DNA of 64,000 nucleotides from Anaerolineaceae bacterium (GTDB lineage Bacteria; Chloroflexota; Anaerolineae; Anaerolineales; Anaerolineaceae), in contig JARKPB010000008.1 of the NCBI GenBank assembly GCA_029975475.1, positions 1,302,001 through 1,366,000 of the forward strand, given 5' to 3'. The notes below the pieces were generated by a model that saw only the letters and a program-made list of their open reading frames with translations, was not told the origin of the DNA and did no database searches. The first letter of the stretch is position 1, and every line of letters begins with the position of its first letter. Positions 9,587 to 19,600 of this stretch are shown here, piece after piece. The translations under genes and the position numbers were made by a program.

Positions 9587-11152
9587 ATGAGCCATCCGCT
9601 GGTTGAATGCATTCCCAATTTCTCGGATGCCCGCCGCCCGGAAGTGATTGAACAGATTGTCAGCGCGATTAAAGCGGTGCCTGGAACCACGGTGTTAGAC
9701 CGCCATTCCGATCTGGATCATAACCGCACCGTAGTTACCTTTGTCGGCGCGCCACAGGCAGTGGAAGAGGCCGCTTTTCAGGCGATCGCCGCTGCGGCGA
9801 AATTAATTGATTTAAATCAACATGAAGGCGCTCACCCGCGAATCGGCGCCACGGATGTGGTGCCGTTCGTGCCGATCCGCGATATCACGATGGTGGAATG
9901 TGTCGAGATGGCCCGCCGGCTGGGAAAACGAGTCGGCACAGAACTGGGGATACCGGTTTATTTATATGAAGAGGCTGCAACGCGGCCCGAGCGCGTAAAC
10001 CTGGAAAATATCCGCCGCGGGCAGTACGAAGGATTGAAAGAAGAAATTTTAACCAACCCGGACCGCCAGCCGGATTTTGGCCCGGCAGAACTGGGAAGCG
10101 CCGGAGCAACCGTCATCGGCGCGCGGCAGCCTTTGATCGCCTTCAATGTCTACCTGACCACGGATGATGTCAGCATCGCCCAGAAAATCGCCAAAGTGGT
10201 GCGCAACTCTTCAGGCGGGCTGCGATTCGTGAAAGGGATGGGCGTGCTGGTGGATGGACGCGCGCAGGTCTCGATGAATCTCACCAATTACCGCCAGACC
10301 TCGATCGCCCGGGTGGTGGAAATGGTGCGGCGGGAAGCGCAGCGCTACGGCGTCGCTATCCATCACAGCGAGCTGGTCGGCCTAATTCCGCAGGAAGCGC
10401 TGGTGGATGCAGCCGTGTGGTACACCCAGCTGGATCAGTTTGAGCCAGCGCAGATACTGGAACAAAAACTATTTGAAGCGATGGGCAAGGAAGAAAGCGC
10501 TTCGGGAGCCGGCGCGGACGAACCTGATTTTATTGATCAACTGGCGGCCGCCACCCCGACACCCGGAGGAGGTTCGGCTGCAGCGCACACCGGGGCCGCG
10601 GCTGCCGCGCTGGCGGCGATGGTGGCGCGCCTGACCATTGGCAAGAAAAAGTACGCCGCGGTGGAAGCGGATATGTGGAAAATTATTGAAGCGGCTGACG
10701 AACTGCGCGAACAGTTGAAAAATGGTGTTGAGGAAGACGCGCGCGCATTCGACGCGATTATGGAAGCCATGCGTTTACCGAAGGATACCGAAACCCAGCA
10801 GGCAGCCCGCGCGGCCGCGCTGGACCAGGCGACCCTGCACGCGTCCCAGATCCCGCTGGGCGCAGCGGAAAAATGCCTCAAAGTCATGGCACTGTCGTTA
10901 AAAGCCGCTGAACTCGGCAATCTGAATGCGATTTCAGACGCTGCCAGCGGTTTTACCCTGGCCAGAGCAGCTTTGGACTGCGCCGCTTACAACGTGCGGA
11001 TCAACCTTGCCTCCCTGGGCGATGCCAGCCCGGCCGGAGCGCTGCTTGAAAAATTGGACGAGCTGGAACACAACGCTGTTGAACTTGAAAAAAAGTTGCG
11101 GGAAGTGCTTTCAGAGCGCGCTCCCGGTATCCTGGCGAAATCATTGCTTTAA
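9587..11152 (+). CDS. Glutamate formimidoyltransferase-formimidoyl-THF cyclodeaminase
   Basis: The ATG at 9587 is preceded by TGAGG at a suitable distance; the upstream in-frame GTG at 9581 is part of that site. The product has 521 residues. Residues 1 to about 300 match the formiminotransferase domain (VECIPNFSDARRPEV; HEGAHPRIGATDVVPF, RQPLIAFNVYL). Residues about 330-520 are the cyclodeaminase helical domain (ATPTPGGGSAAAHTGAAAAA). It transfers the formimino group from formiminoglutamate to tetrahydrofolate and releases ammonia to give methenyl-THF, linking histidine breakdown to the folate pool. It is the first gene of an operon with a CapA-like lipoprotein 13 nt downstream and dcd. Confidence 0.93.
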   Translation: MSHPLVECIPNFSDARRPEVIEQIVSAIKAVPGTTVLDRHSDLDHNRTVVTFVGAPQAVEEAAFQAIAAAAKLIDLNQHEGAHPRIGATDVVPFVPIRDITMVECVEMARRLGKRVGTELGIPVYLYEEAATRPERVNLENIRRGQYEGLKEEILTNPDRQPDFGPAELGSAGATVIGARQPLIAFNVYLTTDDVSIAQKIAKVVRNSSGGLRFVKGMGVLVDGRAQVSMNLTNYRQTSIARVVEMVRREAQRYGVAIHHSELVGLIPQEALVDAAVWYTQLDQFEPAQILEQKLFEAMGKEESASGAGADEPDFIDQLAAATPTPGGGSAAAHTGAAAAALAAMVARLTIGKKKYAAVEADMWKIIEAADELREQLKNGVEEDARAFDAIMEAMRLPKDTETQQAARAAALDQATLHASQIPLGAAEKCLKVMALSLKAAELGNLNAISDAASGFTLARAALDCAAYNVRINLASLGDASPAGALLEKLDELEHNAVELEKKLREVLSERAPGILAKSLL

Positions 11153-11165
11153 CGGACGATTCTCC

Positions 11166-12785
11166 ATGCGACTTTCCCGATTGATTGTTGCGCTGTTGAT
11201 CCTCAACAGCCTGCTCGCCGGTTGTTCTGCAGCCGCGCCGCTGGAACCCCCAACCCCGACGGCCGCGCCCAGCCCGACAGCTGAGCCAGCCGTGTCTGTT
11301 TACCTTGATCCCAGCATCCCCCCCGACTGGCTGGACCAGGCAGGTCTGCCGGCAGATCTCGTCCCGGCCACTTCCGCCAGCCAGGCGGACATCCTGCTCG
11401 GTTTGAGCACCGATGCGCCTCAAGCCAGGATGGTGATCGCTCTGGCGGCTCCCTTCGCCACCCTCAGCGACGAAGTCAGCCTGACGACCCTGCGGAATGC
11501 CTGGCAAACCGGGGAATCCGCCGGCCTGCCGGCCTCCAGCCTGCTGACCGCGCCGCAAACCCGGGCATGGTTCACCGCGCTGTGGGGCGAGCCATCCGGT
11601 TACGTTAAGGAAGCTCCCGCTGAGGAGATACTCCAGCAGGCCTGGGACCAAAACGCCTGGGCTTTACTGCCTTTCGACCAGCTGGATCCGCGTTTGAAAG
11701 TCCTGCGGGTGGACGGCCAATCGCCAATCCATCCGGAGTTCGACCCGGCGAAATACGCGCTCAGCCTGAACTTTGGCCCGAGCGGGCAGACCGAACGCGG
11801 GAAAGCCTGGCTAACAACGCACGCGCAAGTGCGCTTTTTTACCACGAGCGGAAACTACGACCGGGAAAAGCTGACCCTGCTGGTCATGACCGGGGTGACC
11901 GCGCTGGTGCGCGGGACAGCGGCCATGATGGAAATCAAAGGTATGACGTACCCGGCGGCAGATATTGGCGAGATTTTACGCAGCGCTGATCTAACCCATA
12001 TCAGCAACGAGGTGCCGTTCGCTAAAAACTGTCCGCCGCCCAGCCCCAACACCGAACTGGTATTCTGCAGCAAGACCAAATACATTGAATTGCTGGAAGA
12101 CATCGGGACAGACATTGTGGAATTAACCGGTGATCATTTTGCCGACTGGGGCCCGGAAGCGATGATGTACACGCTCTCGTTATACAAAGAACGCGGATGG
12201 CTTTATTACGGCGGCGGTGAGAATCTCGAGGAAGCGCAGAAAGCGCTCTATATCGAACATAACGGCAACCGCCTGGCTTTTATCGGCTGCAACGCCAAAC
12301 CGCCCGGCTACGCCACCGCCGCCAAGAACAATCCGGGCGCGGCGCATTGCGACTGGGAGGTGATGACCCAAAGAATTCAGGAAGCTAAAGCCGCCGGGTA
12401 TAACCCGATCGTTACCTTTCAGCACCTTGAGTTTTACACCTATACACCCAAAGCCCAGCTGGTTGAGGACTTCCATAAGGCGGCTGACGCCGGAGCTGTG
12501 ATTGTGAACGGCAGCCAGGCGCATCAACCGCATGCAATCGAGTTCTATAACGGCGCTTTTTTACATTACGGGCTCGGGAATCTTTTCTTTGATCAGGTTG
12601 GAGAAGGCGAACCGCAGCGGCAGGCATTCATTGACCGCGATGTGTTTTACCAGAACCGCCACATCAGCACCGAGCTGATCCCGATCTATTTTATTGATCT
12701 CGCCCGCGCCCGGCCAATGACCGAAGCTGAAAGGATTAATGTTCTCACACTTGTCTTTCAGGCCAGCGGATGGTTAAATAAGTGA
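11166..12785 (+). CDS. CapA-family (poly-gamma-glutamate capsule type) lipoprotein
   Basis: The start is taken at the ATG at 11166, which opens a lipoprotein signal peptide with lipobox LLAGC (Cys20). The frame extends upstream to 10926 only inside FTCD. The mature protein (539 residues in total) has a Pro/Thr/Ala linker (about 25-45) and a substrate-binding-like segment to about 235. A C-terminal CapA/metallophosphatase-like domain follows, recognisable by [10 protein letters not shown], a middle [10 protein letters not shown] segment, [10 protein letters not shown] and [13 protein letters not shown] with GLGNLFFDQ. CapA-type proteins act outside the membrane in polyglutamate or other anionic-polymer handling, but enzymatic roles vary. 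No CapB/C is nearby, so polymer synthesis is not claimed. Confidence 0.8.
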   Translation: MRLSRLIVALLILNSLLAGCSAAAPLEPPTPTAAPSPTAEPAVSVYLDPSIPPDWLDQAGLPADLVPATSASQADILLGLSTDAPQARMVIALAAPFATLSDEVSLTTLRNAWQTGESAGLPASSLLTAPQTRAWFTALWGEPSGYVKEAPAEEILQQAWDQNAWALLPFDQLDPRLKVLRVDGQSPIHPEFDPAKYALSLNFGPSGQTERGKAWLTTHAQVRFFTTSGNYDREKLTLLVMTGVTALVRGTAAMMEIKGMTYPAADIGEILRSADLTHISNEVPFAKNCPPPSPNTELVFCSKTKYIELLEDIGTDIVELTGDHFADWGPEAMMYTLSLYKERGWLYYGGGENLEEAQKALYIEHNGNRLAFIGCNAKPPGYATAAKNNPGAAHCDWEVMTQRIQEAKAAGYNPIVTFQHLEFYTYTPKAQLVEDFHKAADAGAVIVNGSQAHQPHAIEFYNGAFLHYGLGNLFFDQVGEGEPQRQAFIDRDVFYQNRHISTELIPIYFIDLARARPMTEAERINVLTLVFQASGWLNK

Positions 12786-12810
12786 ACTTGATCCGCGAGG
12801 AGGCATACCG

Positions 12811-13365
12811 ATGGGATTAAAACCTGACCACTGGATCCGAAAGATGGCGCGGGAATACCGGATGATCGAGCCTTTTGTTGAAGGGCAGGTGCGAAACGGC
12901 GTGATCTCTTACGGGGTATCCTCCTACGGCTACGACATCCGCGTGGCTGACGAATATAAAATCTTCACAAATGTCTTTTCAGCAGTGGTGGACCCGAAGA
13001 ATTTTGATCCCCGTTCGATGGTAGATATCAAAGGCGACGTCTGCGTCATTCCGCCGAATTCATTTGCCCTGGCCAGAACGGTGGAATACTTTCGCATTCC
13101 GCGGCGGGTATTAACCGTCTGCCTCGGCAAATCCACGTACGCCCGCTGCGGCATCATTGTCAACGTGACCCCGTTTGAACCGGAGTGGGAAGGGTTTGTG
13201 ACCCTGGAAATTTCCAACACCACCCCGCTGCCAGCAAGAATTTACTCGAATGAAGGCATCGCGCAGGTTTTGTTCTTCGAGGCTGATGAGGAATGCGAAA
13301 TCTCATACGCCGATAAAAAGGGAAAGTACCAGAAACAAACATCGATCGCTTTGCCAAAACTTTAA
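12811..13365 (+). CDS. dcd: dCTP deaminase
   Basis: The 184-residue protein has the standard family length and landmarks: [13 protein letters not shown] at the start, [18 protein letters not shown], the SxYARxGI substrate-site region ([19 protein letters not shown]) and [19 protein letters not shown]. It deaminates dCTP to dUTP for dTMP synthesis. GAGGAGGC lies just upstream of the ATG, and 25 nt separate it from the CapA-like gene, so it is probably the last gene of the FTCD operon. A strong intrinsic terminator follows. Confidence 0.95.
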   Translation: MGLKPDHWIRKMAREYRMIEPFVEGQVRNGVISYGVSSYGYDIRVADEYKIFTNVFSAVVDPKNFDPRSMVDIKGDVCVIPPNSFALARTVEYFRIPRRVLTVCLGKSTYARCGIIVNVTPFEPEWEGFVTLEISNTTPLPARIYSNEGIAQVLFFEADEECEISYADKKGKYQKQTSIALPKL

Positions 13366-13382
13366 GCTTTTTTACGGTTTAT

Positions 13383-13411
13383 CAGCGGAGCGGTCGCTCC
13401 GCTGTTTTTTT
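13383..13411 (+). terminator. Intrinsic terminator after dcd
   Basis: The stem CAGCGGAGC/GCTCCGCTG with a short loop is followed by seven T. Confidence 0.9.
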
Positions 13412-13517
13412 GTTTTGCGCTCTACGGAAATTTTCGGTGAAAAGAAAGGACTGAACCATTCAGGGTCCGCCCTGGAGGGGAAGGGCTGATTTATAATTAA
13501 CAGCGAGCGAGTTCCCG

Positions 13518-14603
13518 ATGAAAATCCCTCCGCTTGGCCCGAACCGCCGCGCGATCCGGCGTTCCAAATCCGACCGTTATCTTCTGATAACGGTGCTGTC
13601 CTTTGCCGCTTCGGTGGGACTCACCCGCGCGTTCCTGTACCTGACCGGTTTTCCAAAACTCGGCGGGGGTGAACTGCACATCGCCCACGTCCTGTGGGGC
13701 GGGTTGTTTCTCTTCGCTGCCTCGCTGCTCCCGTTGATCTTTGCCAACCGCTGGGCGCTGACCTGGTCCGCGCTGCTTTCTGGGATCGGTGTGGGCCTGT
13801 TTATTGATGAAGTTGGAAAGTTCATTACCGCGACCAATGACTATTTCACGCCCGCGGCCGCGCCTATTGTGTACGCGTTTTTCCTCATCACCCTGCTGGT
13901 CTATCTGCGCAACCGCCGGCCGGCGAAAAATGACGCCCGGGAAGCCCTGTACGCCGTCCTGGATCAGATGGAAGAAATCGTGGATCATGATCTCTCCGCA
14001 GACGAATTGAAGCAAATGCTGCGGCAGCTTTCGGCCGCTCAAGAAGAAGCGCCCAACGATTCGCTCAAGGAGCTCGCTGCTCACCTTCAAGAATACTTAA
14101 TCAAGACCAGCCCGGACACACATGCCAAGACGGACACGCTGCTCGACCGCTGGCAGGCAGCCTGGCGCGGCTGGGAGGAAAAATGGCTGCCGCGCGGACG
14201 GTTCCGCTGGCTGCTGACGGCGGGAATCGCCCTTTATGCCGCCTGGGCGATCTTCTCAACGGTTGGCATTTTTCTGCTGGCGCGCAACCCGGAGCAACTG
14301 CAGGAGCTGATGCTCTCGCTGGTGAATAACCGGCTGGTCAGGAATGAATCTGGCCTGAACTGGTTTGTCGCCCGAATCGGTCTGGAAGGTTCTGTGGGTT
14401 TCGCCCTGGCGCTGACCGCATCATTGAACGCGTTTGGATTGGAAAAGAAAGCCTTCCTTTACAGCGCTGTGATTTTGATCCTTTCTGTGTCCATCTTCAC
14501 GCCTCTCTTATTCTATTTCGACCAGTTTTCCGCCATTTTCAACACCCTGGCGCAATTTACCCTGCTGGTGTTTATAAACCGTTACAGACAGCGTTTTTTC
14601 TAA
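13518..14603 (+). CDS. Multi-pass membrane protein of unknown function
   Basis: Not recognised. The 361-residue protein has four N-terminal helices (about 22-125). The third or fourth contains acidic and basic residues in LFIDEVGKFITATN. A cytoplasmic helical region with amphipathic, coiled-coil-like character follows (about 138-225, rich in Glu and Leu). Three to four more helices lie at about 230-355. The ATG is preceded by GAGCGAG and a TATAAT (13492-13497) about 20 nt upstream. It stands between the dcd terminator and the tyrosine-phosphatase gene, which begins 25 nt downstream, so the two may be co-transcribed. Confidence 0.75.
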   Translation: MKIPPLGPNRRAIRRSKSDRYLLITVLSFAASVGLTRAFLYLTGFPKLGGGELHIAHVLWGGLFLFAASLLPLIFANRWALTWSALLSGIGVGLFIDEVGKFITATNDYFTPAAAPIVYAFFLITLLVYLRNRRPAKNDAREALYAVLDQMEEIVDHDLSADELKQMLRQLSAAQEEAPNDSLKELAAHLQEYLIKTSPDTHAKTDTLLDRWQAAWRGWEEKWLPRGRFRWLLTAGIALYAAWAIFSTVGIFLLARNPEQLQELMLSLVNNRLVRNESGLNWFVARIGLEGSVGFALALTASLNAFGLEKKAFLYSAVILILSVSIFTPLLFYFDQFSAIFNTLAQFTLLVFINRYRQRFF

Positions 14604-14628
14604 CCCCGCCGGGAGACAGGATGAAACG

Positions 14629-15144
14629 ATGAATGATCAGGCGCCGTTTGGCAGCACTTACTGGGTAAAAACGGATTCTTTTCTGGCCGGGTGTTACCCG
14701 CTGCTGGAGGGGACTGAGGACGGCCGCCAGCTGCGCGCCCTGCTCAAAGCGGGAATCAACGAGTTTATTGATCTGACCCGACCGGGCGAGCTGCCCGGTT
14801 ACGAAACCTACTTGCAGGAACTGGCTAACCAGATGGGAACGCGGGCAGGGTATCAGCGATTCGCGGTTATGGATTTTGGCGTTCCCAATCCGGACGCCAT
14901 GCGTAAGATTCTGGATGCGATTGATCTGCGGCTGGACCAGGGCAAGAAGGTGTATCTTCACTGCTGGGCAGGCATTGGCCGCACAGGCACTGTGGTTGGC
15001 TGCTGGCTGGTCAGAAAAGGATGGACGGGAACAAACGCGCTGGAGGAAATAAAACGCTTGAGGGCGAACCTGCCCGACTGGTACCGCACATCCCCTGAGA
15101 CTCCCGAACAGCGCGAGATGGTGCGCGCCTGGCGGGAACCTTAA
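14629..15144 (+). CDS. Dual-specificity/tyrosine protein phosphatase
   Basis: The 171-residue protein has the Cys-x5-Arg phosphatase loop HCWAGIGRTG (nucleophile Cys112, Arg118). Asp82 in FAVMDFGVPNP is a candidate general acid. The length and the TRPGELPGYE segment fit the compact bacterial DSP/PTP type. It removes phosphate from protein (or small-molecule) substrates; the substrate is unknown. Its TAA stop overlaps the stop of the convergent Mrr-like gene (TTAA, 15141-15144). Confidence 0.85.
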   Translation: MNDQAPFGSTYWVKTDSFLAGCYPLLEGTEDGRQLRALLKAGINEFIDLTRPGELPGYETYLQELANQMGTRAGYQRFAVMDFGVPNPDAMRKILDAIDLRLDQGKKVYLHCWAGIGRTGTVVGCWLVRKGWTGTNALEEIKRLRANLPDWYRTSPETPEQREMVRAWREP

Positions 15145-15821
15145 CTCTGCTGGCGAATACGTTCTACCAGTTCTTCGCCTTCAATTAGGTGAATGGGCTT
15201 GTCTTCCGCCCAGCGAAGTGCCTGGCGGGTGAACTTGCCGGTGGTCATCAAATACCCGCCGACCGCGCCTTCATGGATCATTGTGCCGTAGAGATCGCGG
15301 ACCAGCGGCTCGCCTACCGCGCCGCGGTACCGTTTGCATTGAACAATGGTTTTACCTTCCCTGGGTTTGTGCAGCACCAGGTCAATACCGTGGTCTCCCT
15401 GAGATCCCACTGACTGGACGTAAAAACCCTGGCGTCGAAAGTAAGCCGCCACCAGATCCTCAAACTCCTGCGGGGAAATCTGGTACAGCGCATCCAGATC
15501 TCTGGCGCGCTTCAGGCGGCGGAGGTCCCGAAAAAGCGGAAAAAGGCGGGACAGCAAGAGCCCACCCGAAGACAGCCCTCCCCACCCCCAGAAAAGCAGG
15601 GCGAACCAGCCGCGGTGGTGAATTTCAGGCGGCAGGTTCCCCCAGACAAGCAAGAGGAGCGCCATCCAGACCCAGGCCAGCCAGATGAGAAAGGCACCTG
15701 CGAAAAGCCCGGAGAGAGAACGGGAACCGCGGCGCCACCGCAGGCTGAAGATGAGCAGAAAAACGGCCATAACGGCCGGCCAGATTAGAAACAGGAAACG
15801 AAGAAAAGAGGAGAGGATCAT
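15141..15821 (-). CDS. Membrane-anchored Mrr-type restriction endonuclease-like protein
   Basis: The start is set at the ATG at 15821, giving 226 residues. The longer frame to 15974 would run through the promoter and into the opposite lipoprotein gene. Two or three hydrophobic helices occupy residues 5-100. The C-terminal half is an Mrr_cat domain of the PD-(D/E)xK fold: PQEFEDLVAAYFRRQGF, then GSQGDHGIDLVL with the catalytic Asp and IVQCKRY as the QxK motif, then GGYLMTTGKF. Mrr-type enzymes cleave modified or foreign DNA. Membrane-tethered versions are common but poorly understood. A TATAAT promoter lies immediately upstream. Confidence 0.85.
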   Translation of the reverse strand: MILSSFLRFLFLIWPAVMAVFLLIFSLRWRRGSRSLSGLFAGAFLIWLAWVWMALLLLVWGNLPPEIHHRGWFALLFWGWGGLSSGGLLLSRLFPLFRDLRRLKRARDLDALYQISPQEFEDLVAAYFRRQGFYVQSVGSQGDHGIDLVLHKPREGKTIVQCKRYRGAVGEPLVRDLYGTMIHEGAVGGYLMTTGKFTRQALRWAEDKPIHLIEGEELVERIRQQS

Positions 15822-15836
15822 AGATAGAACATATGT

Positions 15837-15866
15837 ATTATATCCGAATCCCGGACAAAGCAACAA
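15837..15866 (-). promoter_or_regulatory. Promoter of the Mrr-like gene
   Basis: TTGTTG (15866-15861), an 18-nt spacer and TATAAT (15842-15837). The expected start point lies only about 10 nt before the ATG at 15821, so there is little room for a ribosome-binding site, and none is seen. Confidence 0.7.
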
Positions 15867-15936
15867 GTCCATTAAACTTGACGCGAATTGTGGTACACTA
15901 CCCTTAAGCGACGAGTTGAAAATATATGGAGGACCC

Positions 15937-16599
15937 ATGCTAAAGTACAAAACTCTCCTCTTGTTGATCGCCATGACACTTGTGTTATCCGCCTGCGGTC
16001 AGGCAGCCCTGCCGACCATGATTCCCTCGATTGACCCCAATATTGTCCAGCAAACGGTGGACGCAGTCCTCACCCAAAACGCAGTCAAAGAGGGCGCGAC
16101 CAAAACAGCCGAGGCGATAACGACCGCCACGCTTGCCCCGACCTCCACTTTGCTGCCGACTTCAACCATGATCCCCACCTTCACGCCCATTCCGACCGCC
16201 ACCGCGGTCCCCACGGCGACCCGGGTGGTGGTGGTTCCGCCAGTATCTGTGAGCACCACGGAGCCAAAGGACTACTACTGCGACATCCTGTCTTATTCCC
16301 CGGCTGAAGCTCAGGTTTTTAAACCGTTTCAAGATTTTGACGGCAAATGGGAGATCAAGAACACCGGCACCAAAAGCTGGGAAGCCGATTCTGTGGATGT
16401 TGTCTGGTCTGGCGGTACCCGCATGAGCGAAAAGACGGTCTATGACCTGAAAGAAACGGTTAAATCCAAAGACACGACCACCATTATCGTTGACCTTAAA
16501 GCGCCCGGTTATGAAGGCGGTTTCTGGAATACCTGGAAGATCAAGCGCGGCGACACAACCGCCTGCGTGATGACCCTCTTTATCGTCGTTCGCAAGTAA
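15937..16599 (+). CDS. Lipoprotein with NBR1-type Ig-like domain
   Basis: The ATG at 15937 follows GGAGG (15928-15932), giving 220 residues. The signal peptide carries lipobox VLSAC (Cys20). A Thr/Pro/Ala-rich linker follows (about 50-105). The C-terminal domain (about 110-218) matches the NBR1 Ig-like fold: KWEIKNTGTKSWEADSVDVVW, SGGTRMS, then TTTIIVDLKAPGYEGGFWNT and a closing CVMTLFIVV. Such domains in surface lipoproteins probably bind other proteins or polymers. It is a single gene, divergent from the Mrr-like gene. Confidence 0.85.
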   Translation: MLKYKTLLLLIAMTLVLSACGQAALPTMIPSIDPNIVQQTVDAVLTQNAVKEGATKTAEAITTATLAPTSTLLPTSTMIPTFTPIPTATAVPTATRVVVVPPVSVSTTEPKDYYCDILSYSPAEAQVFKPFQDFDGKWEIKNTGTKSWEADSVDVVWSGGTRMSEKTVYDLKETVKSKDTTTIIVDLKAPGYEGGFWNTWKIKRGDTTACVMTLFIVVRK

Positions 16600-16644
16600 A
16601 ATCCCACTGGTTCGTGCTTCACAGCCAGCCCGAATTCAACGCGC

Positions 16645-16673
16645 TTGAAAATTAGGGCTGGCTGTGCTATTCT
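16645..16673 (+). promoter_or_regulatory. Promoter of the HD-GYP gene, predicts a leaderless transcript
   Basis: TTGAAA (16645-16650), 17 nt, TATTCT (16668-16673). The first ATG is at 16682, 8 nt past the -10, so transcription should begin at or next to the start codon. The -35/-10 region overlaps a GC-rich inverted repeat (ACAGCCAGCCC near 16621 and GGGCTGGCTGT near 16655), which may be the terminator of the preceding lipoprotein gene. Confidence 0.6.
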
Positions 16674-16681
16674 TACCTGGT

Positions 16682-19600
16682 ATGCATGCCAGGAATGTTT
16701 CCCCCCTGCTGCTGCCTTATACCATTTTTACGCTGCTGATCAGTATTTCCGCCATCCTCTCACCGGATCAATTCACCGGAGGGACTGGCTTCCTTTCGCC
16801 AGCGGTCGTACTGTCTGTGTGCGTGGCGGTTTATATTGGCAGCCTGGCGTTATTCTTAAGCGGGAGAAATGTCCTGCCGCACCCCTGGGCGCCGCAGGCA
16901 GGCATGGCGCTGGGCAGCGCTGCGTTGATGATTGTTTGCTCCGGCAAGCCGGATGGACCAGCGTTTCTCGGCGCAGCCGCTTTCACCACCAGCGCGGCGC
17001 TGGCGGGTTTGATGAAAAAACCGCAGCGTTCCCTGGATATTTTTGGCGCCGCGTTTCCGCTGCTCTGGTTGACCCAGGCTATCACCGGTTTTTCAACCAC
17101 CGGGCTGCGAGTTCCCAATTTTGGGATCATCCTTTCCCCAATCGGTTTGTTGTTCGCGCTTTCATTTGTCCTCAACCTGCTCACTTCCGTGCTGCCGCAC
17201 CGCGACGGGCCGATCTGGAAAGCTGGCTGGTACGGCATTTCTCTCGGGCTGGTGATTAACAGTCTATCCCTTTCCAGCCAGATAGAAGCCTTTCCCAGCA
17301 TGGGCATTCTGACATTTTTCGCCGTGCTGTTTTTCCTAAATGAACGCTCCGCCAACATCTCGCCTGATCTGTATGATTTTAATAGTGATGAGCGGCGTCT
17401 GACCTGGTTGATGGCCTGCACGCTGCTGCTGGTTACCTTTGGCCTGCGAATTTTCAATTTGCGCTTCCTGGTCGAGCTGCCCGGTCTGCCAGCCGCGGTT
17501 GAGACCAGCACCATCCCGGCCATGGCCTGGGTTGGAATTTGCGGCATCAGCCTGAGTGTAACCATCACCCTGTTAATGCACCAGCAGTCAAAACTGCAAG
17601 GGATTGTACGGGAATTGCAGACCGGCCACAGCGGGACGACACAACAGACGGACCTGCCGCTTGGTGAGCGCCTGGAAGCGACCATCGCCCTGGCAAACGG
17701 GGCACTAAGGCGAGCAAGTTCGCAAAACCAGACTTTAACCGCCCAGTTATCTGAAATCGCAGCCAGCGAGAAGCAGCTGCGCCAGAAATTCCTGAGCCTG
17801 ATCACCTTAACCCAGCAATTAAACGCCCAGCTTGATCCGCCGGTAACGGCTCAAATGACCGCCAACCTGCTGCAGCGCGCGATTGGCTGCGAACTGGCCG
17901 CCATCCTTCTTTATTCACCCGAAGACAACCGCTTCTTCCCAATCGCAACCGCCGGAACCAGTTCAGGAAGCCTGTCGGTCGGATTCAGAATCAAGTCAAG
18001 GGAAGGTTTGATTGAGCGGGCATTGAAAACGCAGCGGGCTACCCTGTTGAACGAACGCACAGCCAGCCAGGAAGCCCTGCGCATCGGCGATACCTTCTAT
18101 AAATCCATTCTGACCGCGCCAATGATCACCAACGGCTACCATGAAGGGGTCATCATCCTGGCCGACCAACGGGCTGGCTTTTTCAGCGCGGATGACATCA
18201 CCCTGACGGAAGCGGTAACCGACCGGCTGGTGTTTGCCTGGCAGCAAACCAGAGGCAATCAGGCTCTGGAGGCGTTGATCAAGGAGGGAATCACATTAAC
18301 CCATGTGAATGATGCCGGCACGATCCTGCGCCTTGTGGCAGAGATCAGCCGAAAGAGCATCAAAGCCCAGCTGGCGCTGGTTGTGCTTCAGTACCAGGGA
18401 AGAATTTTAAGCGCGAAATCGGGGCAGGCAGCAAAATGGACCGAAAAATTAATCCAGGAAAACAATCCTTACCTGGATGAGTTTCGGCAATTTCAACAGC
18501 CGCTGCGCGTTCGAGACAGCGCGAAAGATTCGCGCTTCCAGCGGTTAATCCCCTCCGCTGAACGGCCGCGCAGCCTGATGATTGTACCGCTGACCTCAAA
18601 AGGAGAAGGCACGGGGTTCCTGCTGCTGGCGGGGAAGAAAAATGGATTAATTTTTGAGGAACGGGATGCCTTCCTGGGCAGCATCCTGGCAAACCAGGCG
18701 TCCGCAGCGCTAGAGAATTGCTTATTAAATGAAGATATACTTGAAAATTTGCGCAGCACCCAGCTGCTGAATATCCTCAGTAACCGGATTGAAGCCTCCA
18801 CAAATCTTCAGGACGCTGCTCAGGCGATCACACAAACCGCGCTGCAGCTGACTCAGGGGAGCACCTGCGGATTAATCCTTTTCTCGCAGAATGAAGAGGT
18901 TGAGGCAAGCCTGATTTCTGGAAACGGCAGCCACAAACGGCGCCATCCTCAGGCGGTCATTCGACAGGTTTTACAGACGCGCCAGATCGTCTACCTGGAT
19001 AAAGGTGATCGTTCTTCCCTGGCCTGTTTTCCCTTGTTAACTGCGCGGCGGGTTTTTGGCGCGCTGTGGATTGAACTATTAGAAAACGAGGACACGCACC
19101 GAAACAGCCGAACGACCGAAAATCTGCGCATGCTGATTAATCAGGCCACAATGGCTCTGGAACGCAGCCTGCTGCTCAACGAAACGCGAAAGCAGGCAGA
19201 TGCGCTCTCAAGCGCGTACGCCGACCTGGAACAGATTTACGACCAGACCCTTGGCACGCTCATGTCAGCCCTGGATGCGCGCGATCACGAAACGGAAGGT
19301 CACTGCAACCGGGTGACCGAACTGGCCATTTCGCTGGGGCGGCAGCTTGGGTTACGGGATGAGGAATTGAAAGCGCTTGAACGGGGCGCTCTGCTGCACG
19401 ATATCGGTAAAATCGGCATCAGCGATACCATTCTGCATAAACCGGGTCCCTTAACCGAAGAGGAATGGGAGGAAATGCGGCAGCACCCGATCATCGGGGC
19501 AAAAATTCTGGAAGGCATCCCCTTCCTGCGAGATGCCATGCCGGTGGTCGCCGGCCATCAGGAACGCTATGACGGCAGCGGCTATCCGCTGGGTCTAAAG

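Noticed and set aside
10926-11165. N-terminal extension of the CapA-like protein
   Set aside because: Overlaps FTCD in another frame; the lipoprotein signal begins at 11166.
16831-17805. 324-codon minus-strand frame
   Set aside because: Antisense to the membrane part of the HD-GYP protein, with no supporting signals.
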